DNA of 64,000 bases from the NCBI GenBank assembly GCA_964017185.1, contig OZ024876.1, positions 12,463,726 to 12,527,725 of the forward strand, read 5' to 3'. How positions within the stretch are numbered: position 1 is the stretch's first letter; every line of letters begins with the position of its first letter. The stretch comes from Rugalucina vietnamica. Its lineage: Eukaryota > Mollusca > Bivalvia > Lucinida > Lucinidae. Both the position numbers and the translations under genes were made by a program. A model generated the notes under the pieces. The model saw only the letters and a list, made by a program, of their open reading frames with translations. It did not search any database and was not told the DNA's origin. Shown piece after piece: positions 22,801-37,800 of this stretch.

Positions 22801-25800
22801 TTTCTTATTTTTGTTCAAAACATAGATTGTGGGTACACGTTAGAACCGCCTTGTCGAGGCGGTTCTAACGAGTACTCACAATCTATGTTTTGGAGCAATA
22901 ATAAGAAAAATAGATTTACTCCTGCATAACCCAGTGTTGCTATATAAAATTGGGGTATAGGGGTGTATATATTTCACGGACATGTTTTCCTGATGCCATG
23001 GGCACTGCTTTGGTTGTATGTCTCAGGGGCAGAAGTTAGGCCTCATTTCCAATGGAACCTGAGGTACATTTTTCCCAGTCTGGGGAAAATCCCTTTCACA
23101 GCAGAAAATATTTAAACAGTTCTATAAAAGGTTAAATTCAATCTTTGCTGTTTGAAATGATGTTTAACATTGATTATAAGGTATTATTTAATGATTCAAA
23201 GTTAATTCACTATGTCTGTGGAAAATATCAGTTTTGAATGTTATAATTCAGGGATTATGTCAGTAATTTTCCCAATCAGAAAGGTCCTAGGTCCCCTTCC
23301 CAAAATTGTCAAAAATTCCTGATAGAAACAGTACTGAGGCTCTAAAGGCAAGTGGCGAAAAGGTTGTAATGAAAAAAAAATCTTACTTATATCGGGATGA
23401 TCTATCCTCAGATTATAGATCTACTTTGTACTGAAATCATTGTAAATTGTGCAAACATTTTATTGCTCATTTTCCTTGTGTGTCCCTGATCATCTGGGTG
23501 AGGTATTACCGGGGGGCGGGGGTCTTAACTCTCTGCTCACTGATAGAAATATGACATAGAAATATGACTTTTCTTTCCAGCTCCCTAAATGGTTTTCCTA
23601 ATATCCCTGCTCCCTTTCATTAAATCCCCAAGAGTTAATGCTTGCACCACAGATCTCTGAAAATAAATGGGCCTTCTCCCTAGATCCTCAAACCCCTTGG
23701 CAGAGCCACAGGGTGAGAAAGCTATCAGCTTTTAAAATTATTGGCACAATAGGAGCAGAGTGTCATGCCATAGGTGGTGCCTTATTACATATTATTATTA
23801 AACATTATAGTAGATTTAGTGTTGCATGGTAGAAAATGTCATACACCCTAAAATGTGGATGAGTTAATGAGGCTATACCATTTTCTGCGGAAACAGGTAA
23901 TACATGTAGCAATAAATAATTGTAATCAGTCCCCATGTACTTAAGCGCCTGGGATAGCTTTGCCCATTGAAATATGCAATAATGTTTAAAACATTTTGGA
24001 AAATATGTCATAATTTCTAAAATGTGGACAAGTCAACTCTATTTGTATATAATGGTTTTCATATAACAATTTATACATGATTATTGAATTTTGGGCTTTT
24101 AGTGCATTAGGAAAACTCGCCTTTGCATTCTAAATTATTGAGATTTTTTCATCTGTAAAAATTAAAAATTTCCATAGAATTTTTTTTTTACTTTTTAATA
24201 TTTTAGCTCAAAGCATAGGTTGTGGGTACATGTTAGTACAAGAGTACCCACAATCTATGTTTTGGATCAAAAATAAGAAAAACAGATATACCCCTGTAAA
24301 CACATGGTAAACCCCAGTTTCATTATATAAAAGTGTGGTATGAGGGGTTATACATTTCAAGAATATGTTAGCATGATGAATATTTGAGCCGCCTCGTGGG
24401 AAAACCAACAATGTGGTTTCCGAACAGGTCTGACATAAACCGGCCTGTATTGCTACAGAAGCAGGCTAGAAGCATGAAATTTTGGAGTTAAGTAGAGGAG
24501 GAATTGTACTATCCGAGTAGCGAAAACAAAGGCGCTGATCAGCTTCGCGGTTACCGCGAAGCTGATCTGCGCCTTTGCTTTCGCCTATGCAGATTGTTGG
24601 TTTTCCCATGGGGCGGCTCATTTACTGGCTCGTTTAGGTCCTGCTGTGGAGGAACAAGGTGAAGGGAAACCAAAAGCACCTGTAGTAAATGGTGATTTTT
24701 ACTGTTTGTGTTTGCATGAGCTTTGTGAAGGACAGAATGATGCAGTAATTAGCTTTGGCTGGTTGTTCAGATTAATTTTATTTTGAGGCTTCGCATGAAA
24801 AAAACCCAACAATTATGAATTCAAACAAGGTCCCACACAAACCAGCCTGTACATTCACAGAAGAGAGTTAGATGCTTGAAATTACGGATTTAAGTAGGGG
24901 AGGCATTGTACTATCTGTGTACTGAAAACAAAGGTGCTGATCAGCTGTGCAGTTACTGCACAGCTGATCTGCACCTTTGGTTTCATACATGCAGATTGTT
25001 TGCTTTCTGATGCAGCGGCTAATTCATTAGTTCTTGTTAAGTTGTTAAAGTTCAAATTGCATGTTTTTCAAATATACTTTTATTTTTCTTAAAATATAGA
25101 GCAAGAAAAATCGCATTTCAGAAAAAAATCTTACTTTGTAAACAAAAATACATGTATCAGCTATTTTACAATGTAATTTTTTCTTGATAATGTCTTTTGA
25201 CAAAATACTTTAATAAAACAGCCAAAGTTATTTAATGTTTTCTGTAATGATAGACAATCATGTAGGACTGATAAAATTTTATACTGTAGAACTGGAGGAC
25301 ATTTCTAGGTGGACACTTACATAGCAATGTACACTTCAGACCCGTTATAACGCGCTGGTCGGGGTCCACAAGTCGCATGCGCGTTATAGGTGAGGCGCGT
25401 AATGCAAATCTACTGAGTCGGACCAGGCTGATCGCAGTTTCTGTAGTGTATTGGTGGGTGGGGAACCTATACGACGTGTGTATTGGCTTAACCGAGCTTG
25501 GTGGTTTATCGCAGAGTCCTTGTATAATGGAATAAACAAAAGTGAAGTATTGCGTGTTCCACAGTTTTATCAGTTAAAAACGATCTACAATGATAAAATT
25601 TGTTTATTTACAACGTACGATTTTATGTGAAAAGAGCGTCCATGACACCGGGCTTATGTTGCTGTAGTATTGTAGAGTTCCGCCTTTGACTTATTGGCGC
25701 ACCCGGATATTTAACACAGACAAGAGTCTTTTGCCGATACCGTATTTACAGTTATTTTAATTCGCCTTTCTTAATTGAATTTTCTGATCGGATAGAATTA

Positions 25801-28800
25801 TACAAGACATAGGTGTCCCAATACTTAGACAATCTTTGGTTTGTGTCGCCGTCGAAAATGAGCAACGTTGCGTAACAGGTGTCATCAATAGCCTACAGCA
25901 ACCTGTGTTTACGGTCTCGTTACGGTCTATCGATAATCCCCTAGCTCATTGGGCTTATTTTCACAACTTTTATGGCTTATCACACCGTATTAGCGGCAAT
26001 TTCGAACTCGGCATACAATCGTTAAACTCGGCATAATTTTTGTTCAGCTGTATTCTGGTAAGGTTAGTATTTGATTGTTTTCATTGGAACTGAGAGTCTG
26101 TCGGTAACCGTAAGTAGGTCATAAGTTAAAAGTGATGTATAAAATATACCTGTGTTCTTCTGGTCCTACAATTCCAAGTGTAAAGTCTGGAAAATAACAT
26201 TTTTCTCTTTGATGCTTCACTTTTTATACTCAATCCTGTCAAATATGCTCCATTTCGTGACTTTATAAATAAATATCAATCCTTTCACAGGCAAAAATAT
26301 AAACTTAAGCCATTTACAGTCCTTTTGTGCGTATTAAATAGATTCGATCTGATAAGTGAAAAGCGCAGCGTCTGTTTTAAAAGATGACGTGATGATACTT
26401 TGGCAATCGGATAACTCTAGTCATGACAATCGTAGAACGCTGAAATAAAAGCTATTTGGCAATCGGTGAACGCGTTTTGTTTCTTGCGGTTTTCCCCAGT
26501 TTTTCTCATTTTTAGAGCCTACCATGTTTCTTTTATGACGAATAATGTAAAATAGAACAGTAATGACGACTCTGTTTTATATTCGAGTCTGTATAGGAAT
26601 ATGTTTTAATGAGTTGTACATGTATTCTGTTGGTAAATTCGTTTATCTCAATTGTGGCGACTTGTCCTACCGAACCCTTTTTAGGCCACTGTGTCAGCAT
26701 GTCATGTGATCAATTATAAACGCATTAACGCACTATAATGGTACTACCTGTCTAGTCGTGTGGCAAGGACATTATTCGTCCCTTTTAAAGTCTTTTTTCT
26801 CAAGAGTTTTCCCATTTTCATTTTCGAGAAGACCACGTTGGCAAACATCGCGTGTCTTTAAAAATATTAAAAATGACATAACATTGTAAAAATGACATAA
26901 CATTGTAGTTTTTATTCCATTTTACGTTCCTTTCAAGATTATTTCACTCATATAGAGACTATGAAATTCAGTAGGTGGGCTAAAACGGGAGACCCCCGGG
27001 ATAGACCACCTGACAGACCCGTAAGCAGAACTTGGCTTATCCTACTTGTGACTCGAGTGAGGCTCGAACCATCAGCTGATAAACAGTAAATATTATTTTC
27101 CTTATCATTTCACAGAAACATACATTGTAGGTACTCATTTGAACCGCTTCAAGGAGGCGGTTCTAACGAGTACCAACAATGTATATTTTGAGCATAAATA
27201 AGAAAAACAATACAACTTTTCATCTAAACATTTTCATTTTTGCACCCAAAACTTTTCAGTGTATTTGAATAGGCATTTTTTTCGTAATGAACATATGATG
27301 GAACATTTGATAACATATTTCAACTTTTGAATTTCAGACTGATCATGGATCAAACCGTACAGGCCTTAGATCTATCCTTCCTGGATGTCTCAATGATAGA
27401 CGTGTCCCCACCAGCCTCCCCAATATTACCAATCTCAAGTGAAGACGCTACCTCCAGTATCAGTTTAAATCCACCAGACGTTACCTTGTTAACCTCAAAT
27501 ATTGCACAGTCACCAGACCCAAAGCCAGACATCGGTGAATTCTCAAACGTCAGTGAAGCCACTACCTCCAGTATCATTTTAAATCCACCAGACATTGCCT
27601 TATTAAACTCCAATGTCTCACAGTCATCAGCCATGAGTGAAAACTCCAGTGAAGTTGCTACCACCACTACCGTGTGTTCATCGGACATTGCGTCTGCAAT
27701 CCAATGTGATATATGCAACAAGTTTTTCAGTAGCAAGTCAACTCTAAACAGGCATTTAAAGAGGCATGATCCCGGTTGGAAATATAATTGTAAGACTTGT
27801 AACAAAGTTTATAAGACACAGGCTGCATTAGATATGCACAAATCTGTAAATCATCCTGGAAATCATCTTTGTGTCACATGTGGCAGAACTTTTTCCAGGA
27901 AAAATGGTCTCACTGACCATAGTCTGAGACACAAAGAAGCGACCACGTACCGGTCGCCATCTAAAAGACTTCTCTTGTGTCCATTTGAAAATTGTGGGAA
28001 GAAATTCTTAAGGAAAACACTATATCAAGATCACTTGAACGTCCACTCAAACCTTAAACCGTATTCATGTGACGTCTGCCAGAAGCAGTTCAGTAGTAGA
28101 TATCGCCTCAATTTTCATAAACGTGTGTGTACCGGGGCCTTAAAGTTTATTTGTGACGTATGTAACATTAACCTAACAGATCCAGATGCGTTAAAGAGAC
28201 ACAAGGAGGGAAAACATGGGTTAAAAACGCATGCTTGCTTGTGCGGCAAGCATTACAAGTATTACAGCTCTTTATATAAACACAAGAAGGAAAAGAATCA
28301 CTGATCAAATAACTGTGCAACACAATTTATACCTCTTCGAAACCCCTTTTCTGGTGTTTTTATAAACATTTCCACCAAAACCGTTTGATGATTATCCCTG
28401 GAGCGACTTATTTAATTTTCTCACCATTAAGTTGCATTTTGGAATAGACGTGCTAACATAATGTCAACTTAGCTGAATGCTTTATTTTTGCTTTTCGTAT
28501 TTTTTGGTAAGTTACACACTTTTTGCGCTGAATTTTGCTGATTATTTTAGCGCAAAAAGTGTGTAAAGTGCACACACACACTTTTTGCGCTCAGCTTTAA
28601 AAACACCAAATGTTGGTGCCTCATAAAAATGCTTAATAAAAAACTGAGCACATAAATTGTGTCTGTAGTGAGTACTTACACTATGCGCTAAAAAGTTCAG
28701 TGCTCAAAGTTTTTTGTGTCTCAACTTGAATGATAATCTTTTTTTATAAATTAAATTCAATATTTTTCTTATTTCTGCTCAAACTATACATTGTTGGTAC

Positions 28801-31800
28801 TCTATAGAACCGCCTCACCGAGGAGGTTCTAACGAGTACCCACAATGTATGTTTTCAAGCAAAAATAAGGAAGATAATGTATACCCCTGTAAACCCCACT
28901 TTCCCCATATAAAGTGTGTTTTACAGGGGTATTCATTACATAGACTTGTTATCCTAATGTTTGTAAAGAACAAACTTTGTTTAGATTTATGATCATAGTT
29001 GTTACATTTGATAAGATTTTCTTTTTTACGTTTAGGTAAAACAGATTTTTTGTTTGTGTCACCTGACATTGTATTTTGTTGTTCAATTTATGTTAATGCG
29101 ATGAGTTTTATTTGCCAATTAAAATAAACTACAGTTTGGTTCCAAAAGTAAAACCCCTACCTGGAGTTTCAAAAGTTGTTCACCATTTTCATTGGTGATT
29201 TCTTTGTTGTCCTGAGTAGAATGGCTCCCCAGGAGGGGGTACTCTGACCTTTTGTGTATACAGAGGCATTCTACTCAGGACAACAAAGAATACACCATTG
29301 AAAAGGGGGGAAATGAAACTTCAGATAGGGCCTTACTTTTGAAGCCAAGCTGTACATGTTCATGGTTGTTCGTCTCTCAGAACTGAGAAAGACCATCTTT
29401 TTCCCAAGTGTTAAGTATGAGTTTATGTTTGATTGTGTTAGCGTTAATGGCTGATTAAGCCATATTTTTGATCTCGCTGATTAAACCACATTTTTTGATC
29501 TCAACATGTTCATAACGCTTACTCCTAGGATAAGCGGTTTTAATGTTTGAAATAAATGTTGAAAGTTTCGAATTTACATTTACTATAATCACCCATTTGA
29601 CCGAGAAAAATGCCAAGTTGTCAACATCCATAGCTCGGAAAAAGATTTTAGCTATCAAATGAGACTGTATAGATGGCTTTGTCATTCATAGGTATTCGGA
29701 AGGCACACTTCAATTCCTTCGGGAACATAAAGAATGGTATATTAAAAACTAAGGATAAGGAGCTAGTACAGTTAGGTTCCTAATCCTTCCCATAATATCA
29801 CAAGGGAAAGAAGTAAAATTCATAATGACCCACAATTAAGCAAGTCAGCAGCTCTTTTCCAAACAGGTGATGACACAGAAGCTACACAAGCAAAACAATC
29901 TGGTATTTGGTTCTAGTTTAAGCATACAAAAGAAAGTGGTGGATACTGCCAAGCATAACCATGTTATACTATATGGTAGTGTCAGCTCTCGTCGCATTTG
30001 TCAATTCTTTGTGTATTAATTTTTCTCATACATCGGAGTAATGTAACGAACATCAACAATATTGTAAATAAACAAATGATTCGCAACTGTCACGAGTGCT
30101 TGCACTAGGTATGTAAGTTGGCGAGGTGAACCAGTCAGTGTTGCTCAACCCATAGAAACAAGAGATGCATGAGGAGATATTTCATCATGTCCACAAAACC
30201 AAACCAAAGTATTCTGAAACCGCATACATCAAACTGAGTTTACTGATCAGATTAGAAAATCATAATACGTTACAAACGCATTGGCTATAAATTAATTGTG
30301 ATGCAACAGTATGCATGCATTGCGATTGACCTAAGCACGGTTGATAACTTTGCTGCACTCTTTAATTGCACGTTGGTGGATCGATCTTTGGACTGTATGA
30401 AGGTCCCATCCTAAAGCTGTTCATTTTGGTTGGTTGGGGCTGGATCGTTTTAATCTGTTGTCGAGTCCACCGGGGTTTAACTCGTTACTGATGATCCTCT
30501 TTGGTTCCAGATTTTCAGTGGCGTTGCTTGACGTTCCAGTGATCTCAGGAAATCGGCAACACGTTATTAGCTGTCGAGTGCTGGTCTTTGCTTCACTGTG
30601 ATTTACTTGTTAACAGAGCTGAACCTTAGGCTAGTTAGAGGGTTATTATGTGCACCGAACAAATAACTAAATGTTTTGAGCCACACCAGACTTGAAAGCG
30701 AGGTTGGCACTGTAAAACATGTTTAAGCTCACCAGTAATTTATTACTGACCGTACCAAGTCGGTACGTCGGTTGTGATTCATTCTGATTTTTCGTTTGTG
30801 TGTCTATTTCGGTGGTGTCTTATAATTATGTGCGTTTTGGCTATATTTAGTTCGGTTTTGGTAACTGAGTGACCACCTTTAGGGAAATAGCTGATCCCTC
30901 GGTTCGTCGCGTGTTTTGTTGTGTTTTTTTTACTATTATAATTTTTATTTATTTCCATCTGGTTTCGGGGATGGGTGTGTGTTAATGATTAAGACAGTTC
31001 CTGATCATTGCTTACATTCTACTTTTAAGACTGACTAGAAACTCTCCGTGGCCGACCACAGTGACAGGGTAACTGCAGATCAGGATTGAGATCTGCTATG
31101 TGTGCTGCAAGCCACGAGTCCAGAACAGACCCATCGTGAAGTTGATCAGGCCATTAACCTGCACGTTAATCAAATTCTGATGATGATGTTGACTGTGTAA
31201 TTTTCGATTATGGTCTCGTGCGGACTCTGAGAGAATAAAGGTGTGACAAAACAAGGCTTTTAACATATCTGAACTTGACAAGTATCTAATTTTACGTCTT
31301 GCATATATGGATCTCAACGCGAGAAAACGTCCCTTCGGACATTTCAAAATGGCAATCTTTAAGTGCGCATGCCCTGTCCCTTAGTGGGGCTAGATCTTTG
31401 TTTTCATATACTGAAGTTTCCTCTTGGACCGAATATTACTTGAGCAAACAGCAATGGTTATGGCGAGACTGGGTGGATGCGCAGGCTCGTCTGAACCCTT
31501 TGCTTTTCGCATATTCTACAAGGGACATTTTCTCGCGTTGCGGCTTATATGTGTTTTTCTCTCTCTCTGTGTCTCTCTGCGTGTCTGTCTGTCCATCTGT
31601 CTGTCTGTCTGTCTATCTGTCTGTCTCCCTCTCTCTGAATATGAAGAAACGAAAGCAAAGCTGGTTTCGTTACAGAGAAAATAATGACATGGAAAGGATA
31701 TGACGTATTGTTCGCTCTTTTGTTCGAAAGATGATATGAGGCACAGGCCTTTTCAGATTCCCAACACAACAGTTTGTCTAGTGGAGCGGTCAACATTTAA

Positions 31801-34800
31801 TGAGGCCTACACATCAAACAGTCGGAAATGCATCCATGTCACACGTTCACCTTAGGCCGAATATTCATTGGTCACTGGTGCACAAATAAAATCCTAGGGT
31901 CGGTTGTTCAAAGCTAACGATGTCGTTAAGTTTTCAAGTGTAAAAGCCATAGGCTATATTTTATGGAAAAATGAGAGCAGATTCTGCTCTCATTTTTTTT
32001 GATAAAACACTTTGCTGCACCACTTTGAAATTTATTCTTTAACGATAACGTTAGTCTAATAACACTTTGAACAACTGGGCTATGATGTTTATATATAGTA
32101 TCCAAATGTTATTTTAGATAGTTTCCATGTTGTATCGGGTGTGTTTGTAGAGCTTCGATTCATCGCCAACATGAAACTGTCGGACACCTCGCTGGCGTTT
32201 AGCAGGACGATCAGGTGGACTTACAAGACCGCTTTTCCGTTTCTGTGTAACTCTCCTTCAGTTTTGTGTGTCAAACAAGTTATCCCTGAAAAAAGTAAGG
32301 AATTGCCTTAGTTGGACGCAAAAGGTACATTGATATGCTTTGATGCAAACCCTTACCTGTCCTATACCATTGTTACAGCTCTAGCACTATCCATATTTAT
32401 GTATACATATACTACTCAAACTTTACTAAACATCAATGCATTATTTTCCATATAGAAAAGTGTAAACTGCTCCGAGTTTTCTCAAGACGCCTCCAACTTT
32501 TTGGTGCCAGTAAAAATTATTTATATGTATAATTCATACCGAAGTGGTATCTGATCAGGTTTGCAATCTGTATTCTCACTGCCCTCCTCTATACTGTCAG
32601 GCCATGATCCGTCGTCACTGCTTCGATCTAGTGTATTTCACCGTAATAAATATCTTTTAAGCGTAACTGCAATAATACAATAGCAAATATAAATTACCAA
32701 ACGTTCTGAAGAAAAACCTCGTTTATTACAATATAAAGTATTCACAAGTAAACTGTGACAAACCATAACCTTTTAAACAGTTTCTTGTGTATCAGTTCTT
32801 TCAACATGAAAAATGTAAAACGAAGTCAATAAGCACGACTTACAACATGAAACCTTGTGTGTTTTGTCACTTAAACGGCTCATTTCAGGTTATTTTAGCT
32901 TTTCTTACATTTTGTTCGACGATTGCCATTAGCCGAGTTCAACGACTGCATTCCAATTTATCAAAAGGCGTTCCCGATTGCCATTTTGATTTTCCCCTTC
33001 ATTGTTAATCCGTATATTGCTCGGCCAAACTTGCAAAGAGCGTAATGAAACTTTGGTGATGTTTTGGACAGACATTCAAATGTGTTATGCACAAAATGAA
33101 ATTTAAATGTTGTAATAAATAACTAGATAATAGACATTTTGATGCCGACTTTACCTTGTAAACATTACAAAAAAGAAGGTTCAAAGTGATGTCATGACAT
33201 TGATAAATTGAAATGAAAAACACCTATTGCACAGGGCATAGACTAATTCATTCAAGATTAGCTATGTGAAGTCAATTTGTATCATACAAAGGTTATTTAT
33301 TGTAAAAAGATCAATTTAAATGACTTACCAAACGCAACTGGTCATAAAACTGTGCCGAGTTCAACGATTGTGTGCCGAGTTCGAAATTGCCGCTAATACG
33401 GTGTGCTTATCTTAAGAAAACAATGTGTCATCCACGCTTCACGAACGGTGGATTGTGTAAGTCTAAAAATTACTGACATGGCAATTATCACTCTTGAATA
33501 TACATGCAGTCGACACGGTTCGTAAACACATTATGCTTTCTATAAGAAAACCTGTTCTTTCAGTTTTAAAAATGCAAAAGATAATTAACATTAATTGTTC
33601 TCAATGTATGATATAGAGAAACTGTTAGAAAATAGCACCTTGGCAAACGCCTGACAACTGCTTTTTTTTTTTTTTCTCGAGTACCATAAAGAGAAACTGT
33701 AAGAAAACTGAACCTTGTTGAATTCCCTGCAAACGATCTTTTTAACAGTGAATTCATCCGCACATAAACGCCTTAAACTGTAATACAATAAAGGAGTATA
33801 TAAGGGTAAAACGGCGCCTTCGCGACGCCACGATTTTTTTTTTTCTCTTTTTTTTTCTCAAAAGTGAGTGGGCGAAATTTTGGGATCCAAGGTGCCCTCG
33901 CGTTATATCCAACACCGCGTTAATTCAAGGCGCGGTATAGCGGGTCTGTCCTGTAATTCCTATGGTGAATTTTCATAATAATAAATATGTTAAAATACAT
34001 TAAAATACATTGGCTACTGTATATACACTTAATATAGGCTTTGCTAAAGATAAATGTATTGAATTCTACTGAAATGGTATAGACCCTCATTATATGCACT
34101 GTTTGATAACGCTACATTAAATATGAGAGTTAAACATGGCTTTCCTCCAAAGTTCCTCCAGATAATTGAGATCACAAAGTAGGCAAATATATAATCATGA
34201 ATATTGTTAAAATTAAAGCATACACTTAGCTTGCATGTTTTTGCATTTATCATAATTGAAGAGCATACTTTGGAATTTAAGAATTAATAAATTTATACAA
34301 TTTTCTTTCAGCTTGACGTGTATTAAGACAAATGATTGTTGCATGCATATTTAGCTCACCTGAGCCAAAGGCTAACAAGGTGAGCTTATATGATGGCTAG
34401 GTACCTGGCATCGGTCCGTCATCCATCCGTCATTTTCATTGTCTGCCATTTTCAAAGGTCTTCTTCCTTAAAACTACTTAGCCAATCAAAGCCAAGATTA
34501 ATATGAAACATCTATAGGAGGGAAACCAATGTGTACATAAATAGTCTAGGTCACATGACCAAGATGGCCACCATGCCCATATGTGGTAAAAACCCTTCAA
34601 AAATCTTCTTTTCTGAAAATATTGGACCAATTTCAATGAAACTGGGCATGTAGCATTGGAGACTAGTGTACTACAGTGTGTACATAATTCATGACTTTGT
34701 GATGAACTAGACTTACAATGTCATGTATATTACAGCAAGATCAACATAGGTCACCTGTGCATTTGAAAAGAGAATTGTTAAAATTGTTTGTTTGTTTGAA

Positions 34801-37800
34801 TTAATGCTTAACATCCCAGTCATCAGCTATGGTCATAAAGCTGTTAAAATGCCATATGAAAGGAAAAAACATGTAGGCAATGGGAAAATGGACCGAAACT
34901 GTTTGATCATACTTTGGACATCAAGGATTGGTCTGCCCCTGCCCTGGGGCAATATATGCATATTACCATATTGATATATTCAAACATCTCCTTTGAAGCT
35001 GCTTGGCCAGTCAAAGCTAATTTTCATAGGAAACCTCTGTAGGAATGGGGAATGAATGTGTATGTAGATAATCCTGGTCACATGACCAAGATGGCTGTCA
35101 TGCCCATATATGACACAAATCTTTTTCCAGAAATGCTGGAAAGATTTGAAAGAAACTTTGCATATTGCATAGATTACTTGAGTACTACAAAGTTAATAGA
35201 AATCATGCCCCTGTGATGACCTTGGCCTGTTATACAGGAAGGTGAACATAGGTTGCATGTGCATGCGAGTGGAGAAAAGAGTTAAATGTCATTTGAAGAA
35301 TGCAGTGGGCAAATGGACTTATGAGATATTATTATGACCCCAGGGTTCATCTGCCCCTACCCTGGGGCTGCATGCCTGTATATGACTATAATATTCATAC
35401 ATTGTCATTGTCATAATATTCATACATTATCATTGTCATAATATTCATACATGTATATTGGTATATATACCAGACCTCAGGTGAGCATTTACAGGACTAT
35501 TGGACCTCCGATGTTTTTTATGTTGTTTTCATCTTCATGCTGGGCTTATCATTCTTTTTATCATTACTTAAAGAGCTTTGGAAATGAGACTTGCTCAGTT
35601 TCAAATAGATATGCATTTTAGTCTTGAACCATTTTGCTCCGGATTTGCTTGCTTCAACAATGTCAGCAAAAATAATAAAAATGCTTTGAAGTGTGGATTG
35701 ATTGACTGATTAATTGCTTTCATGTACTTGTTTTTTTTTTCCTGCAGTTGATGTTTATAGAATCAATGTATATATCACTGTTTTATTTTTATAATTTCTG
35801 TAGCCATCACCTATATTTTGCCATGTATCTGTATCTCTTTCTTATTCACAAATTTCAATGTTTTTGGCTCTTGGTTGTTGTTTGGCATGGTATGAAACAA
35901 AGGATGCACTTCTGTTCTCATTACCCAATACTCTAAAACTGTTTAACATTATTAATTACGAAAACTTGCCCATGTCAGAGATTTTTTTCAGAAGAAAAAA
36001 ATGAAAATTTCATTGGAAAAATTTTGAATTTTTTTTAAAGTTTTGCTCAAAACATACATTGTTGGTACACGTTAGAACCACCTCGGCACCGCCTTGCCGA
36101 GGTGGTTCTAACGAGTACCCACAATGTATGTTTTGAATCAAAAATAAGAAAAATGGGTATACCCCTGCAAATACCCAGTTTTACTATATAAAAGTGGGGT
36201 TTAAGGGGGTATACCTTTCACAGACATGTTTTCCTGATTTTCAGATGGACCTATATCAGTAGGGAGGATGTATATCAACAGTATCAATAAACTGTTGAGA
36301 ATTGGTGGTGTGCACAATCCATCCCTAGCTAACCCTAGCTTAGCTGACCTTGACTGTGATTCAGACGTGGAGGATGAATCTTCAGGTAATATTACTCATT
36401 CCTGACTAAGCCTAGACTAGTTGACTAGATTCAGACATTGGGTAATTTATGCAATCCATCCTGAGCTACATGTGTACATGGTACCTTAGCTAAGCTGACC
36501 TAGATTGTGATTCAAACTTGGAGGATGAATAAATGGGTAATGTATACATATCCATCCCAAGCTACATGTTTCCTTCATCTAAGCTGACCTAGACTGTGAT
36601 TCAGACTTCGAGGATGAATCAATGGGTAGGAAATGTATACATATCCACCCCAAGCTACATGTACGAGGTATCCTAAGCTAAGGTGACATAAACTGTGACT
36701 TGGACTTGAAAGATGAATCATCAGGTATTGTATATATATCCATTCCAAGCTTCATGTATCCTTAGCTAAGCCATCCTAGACTGTGACTTTGACTTGAAAG
36801 ATGAATCATTAGGTATTGTACCAAGCTTCATGTATTCTTAGCTAAGCCATCCTAGACTGTGACTTTGACTTGAAAGATGTATCATTAGTATTGTATATAT
36901 ACACCTCGACAAAAGTTTAGCATATTCTAGTTTTAAAGTGCAAAAGTAAAATGCCCGCAAAAGATTTCAAAAACATAAAACAGATTCGCAATTCACGGAT
37001 TCAGAAAGGAAGCATGTTGTAGCATGTCGTAGCAAAGAAAAAATGAAAAATTTGTCTCAGATTTTTAAAATTTATGTGCTACAATATGCAGTATTTTGAT
37101 AATAAGCCGTATTTCTAAAATCTGAATTCTGCACCCCATATGACACGTCTGTACAAAATTCACACCCAGATCAAGGATGCGTATGTTGGAACAACCTGTT
37201 ACATACAAAAAATGAGAGCTGAAAGTCAAACTCTGACATTTCTGGAAAGAACAAAAATGTATAGAATGTATAGCAAAATTGCAATGTTAAACATTTTGAA
37301 AATAAGTTTGTCGCTAAAGATGTCTAATGTCTACATCTCAAATGACAGGATAATGATGTCTATACCACATTATTATTCTGTCTGTGGACTAAAGATTTTA
37401 CTAAGTTTCGTTTTATAATGTTGAATTTGAGTGCTTTTTAAGAAGGTTTTAAAAATATGTCGAAAATCGCACTTTCAAAACAGTAGCCTTTTCTTTTGTC
37501 ATTCAGTATCTAAATAACTGCCGATTTCGAATCCAAAAAAGCACTGGTTGTTTCCGCTGTAACCATTGCATCGAATAGGGGCGATTGCGTCAACATATTT
37601 ATTCCCTGAGGTAAGTTTTTACCAGAAATGTTCAAAACACTCACGTTTAGAAACATACTTCTAAGCAATGTTTGAAATTATTTGACCCCGTTTAGGAATA
37701 TGTCTTTGATGTAGACTTCGTGTAAATTTTCGAAATTACAGTACAATAGTCTGGCTTTCGTCGCCGGTTTTAAAAGGGCTACTGATGAGGGCTCATTACC

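Larger units (their letters stand above)
25337..33948. mobile_element. Candidate 8.6-kb inverted-repeat structure around the zinc-finger gene
   Basis: Left edge CAGACCCGTTATAACGCGC (25337-25355) matches the inverse of the right edge, CAGACCCGCTATACCGCGC (ending 33948), at 16 of 19 positions. Further in, a 53-nt segment at 25981-26033 recurs inverted at 33353-33405 with few changes (both contain GTATTAGCGGCAATTTCGAA). CAG...GTTATAACGCG tips resemble pogo/Tigger-type termini. No transposase was found inside, no TA duplication is evident, and the middle parts of the arms no longer align. It could be one very large old element or two related solo ends. Confidence 0.4.

Noticed and set aside
32150-32310. 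Possible exon with ATG at 32171 (MKLSDTSLAFSRTIRWTYK) between TTTGTAG and AAAAAGTAAGG
   Set aside because: Splice-like borders are plausible, but there is no similarity to a known protein, no partner exon and no second line of evidence.
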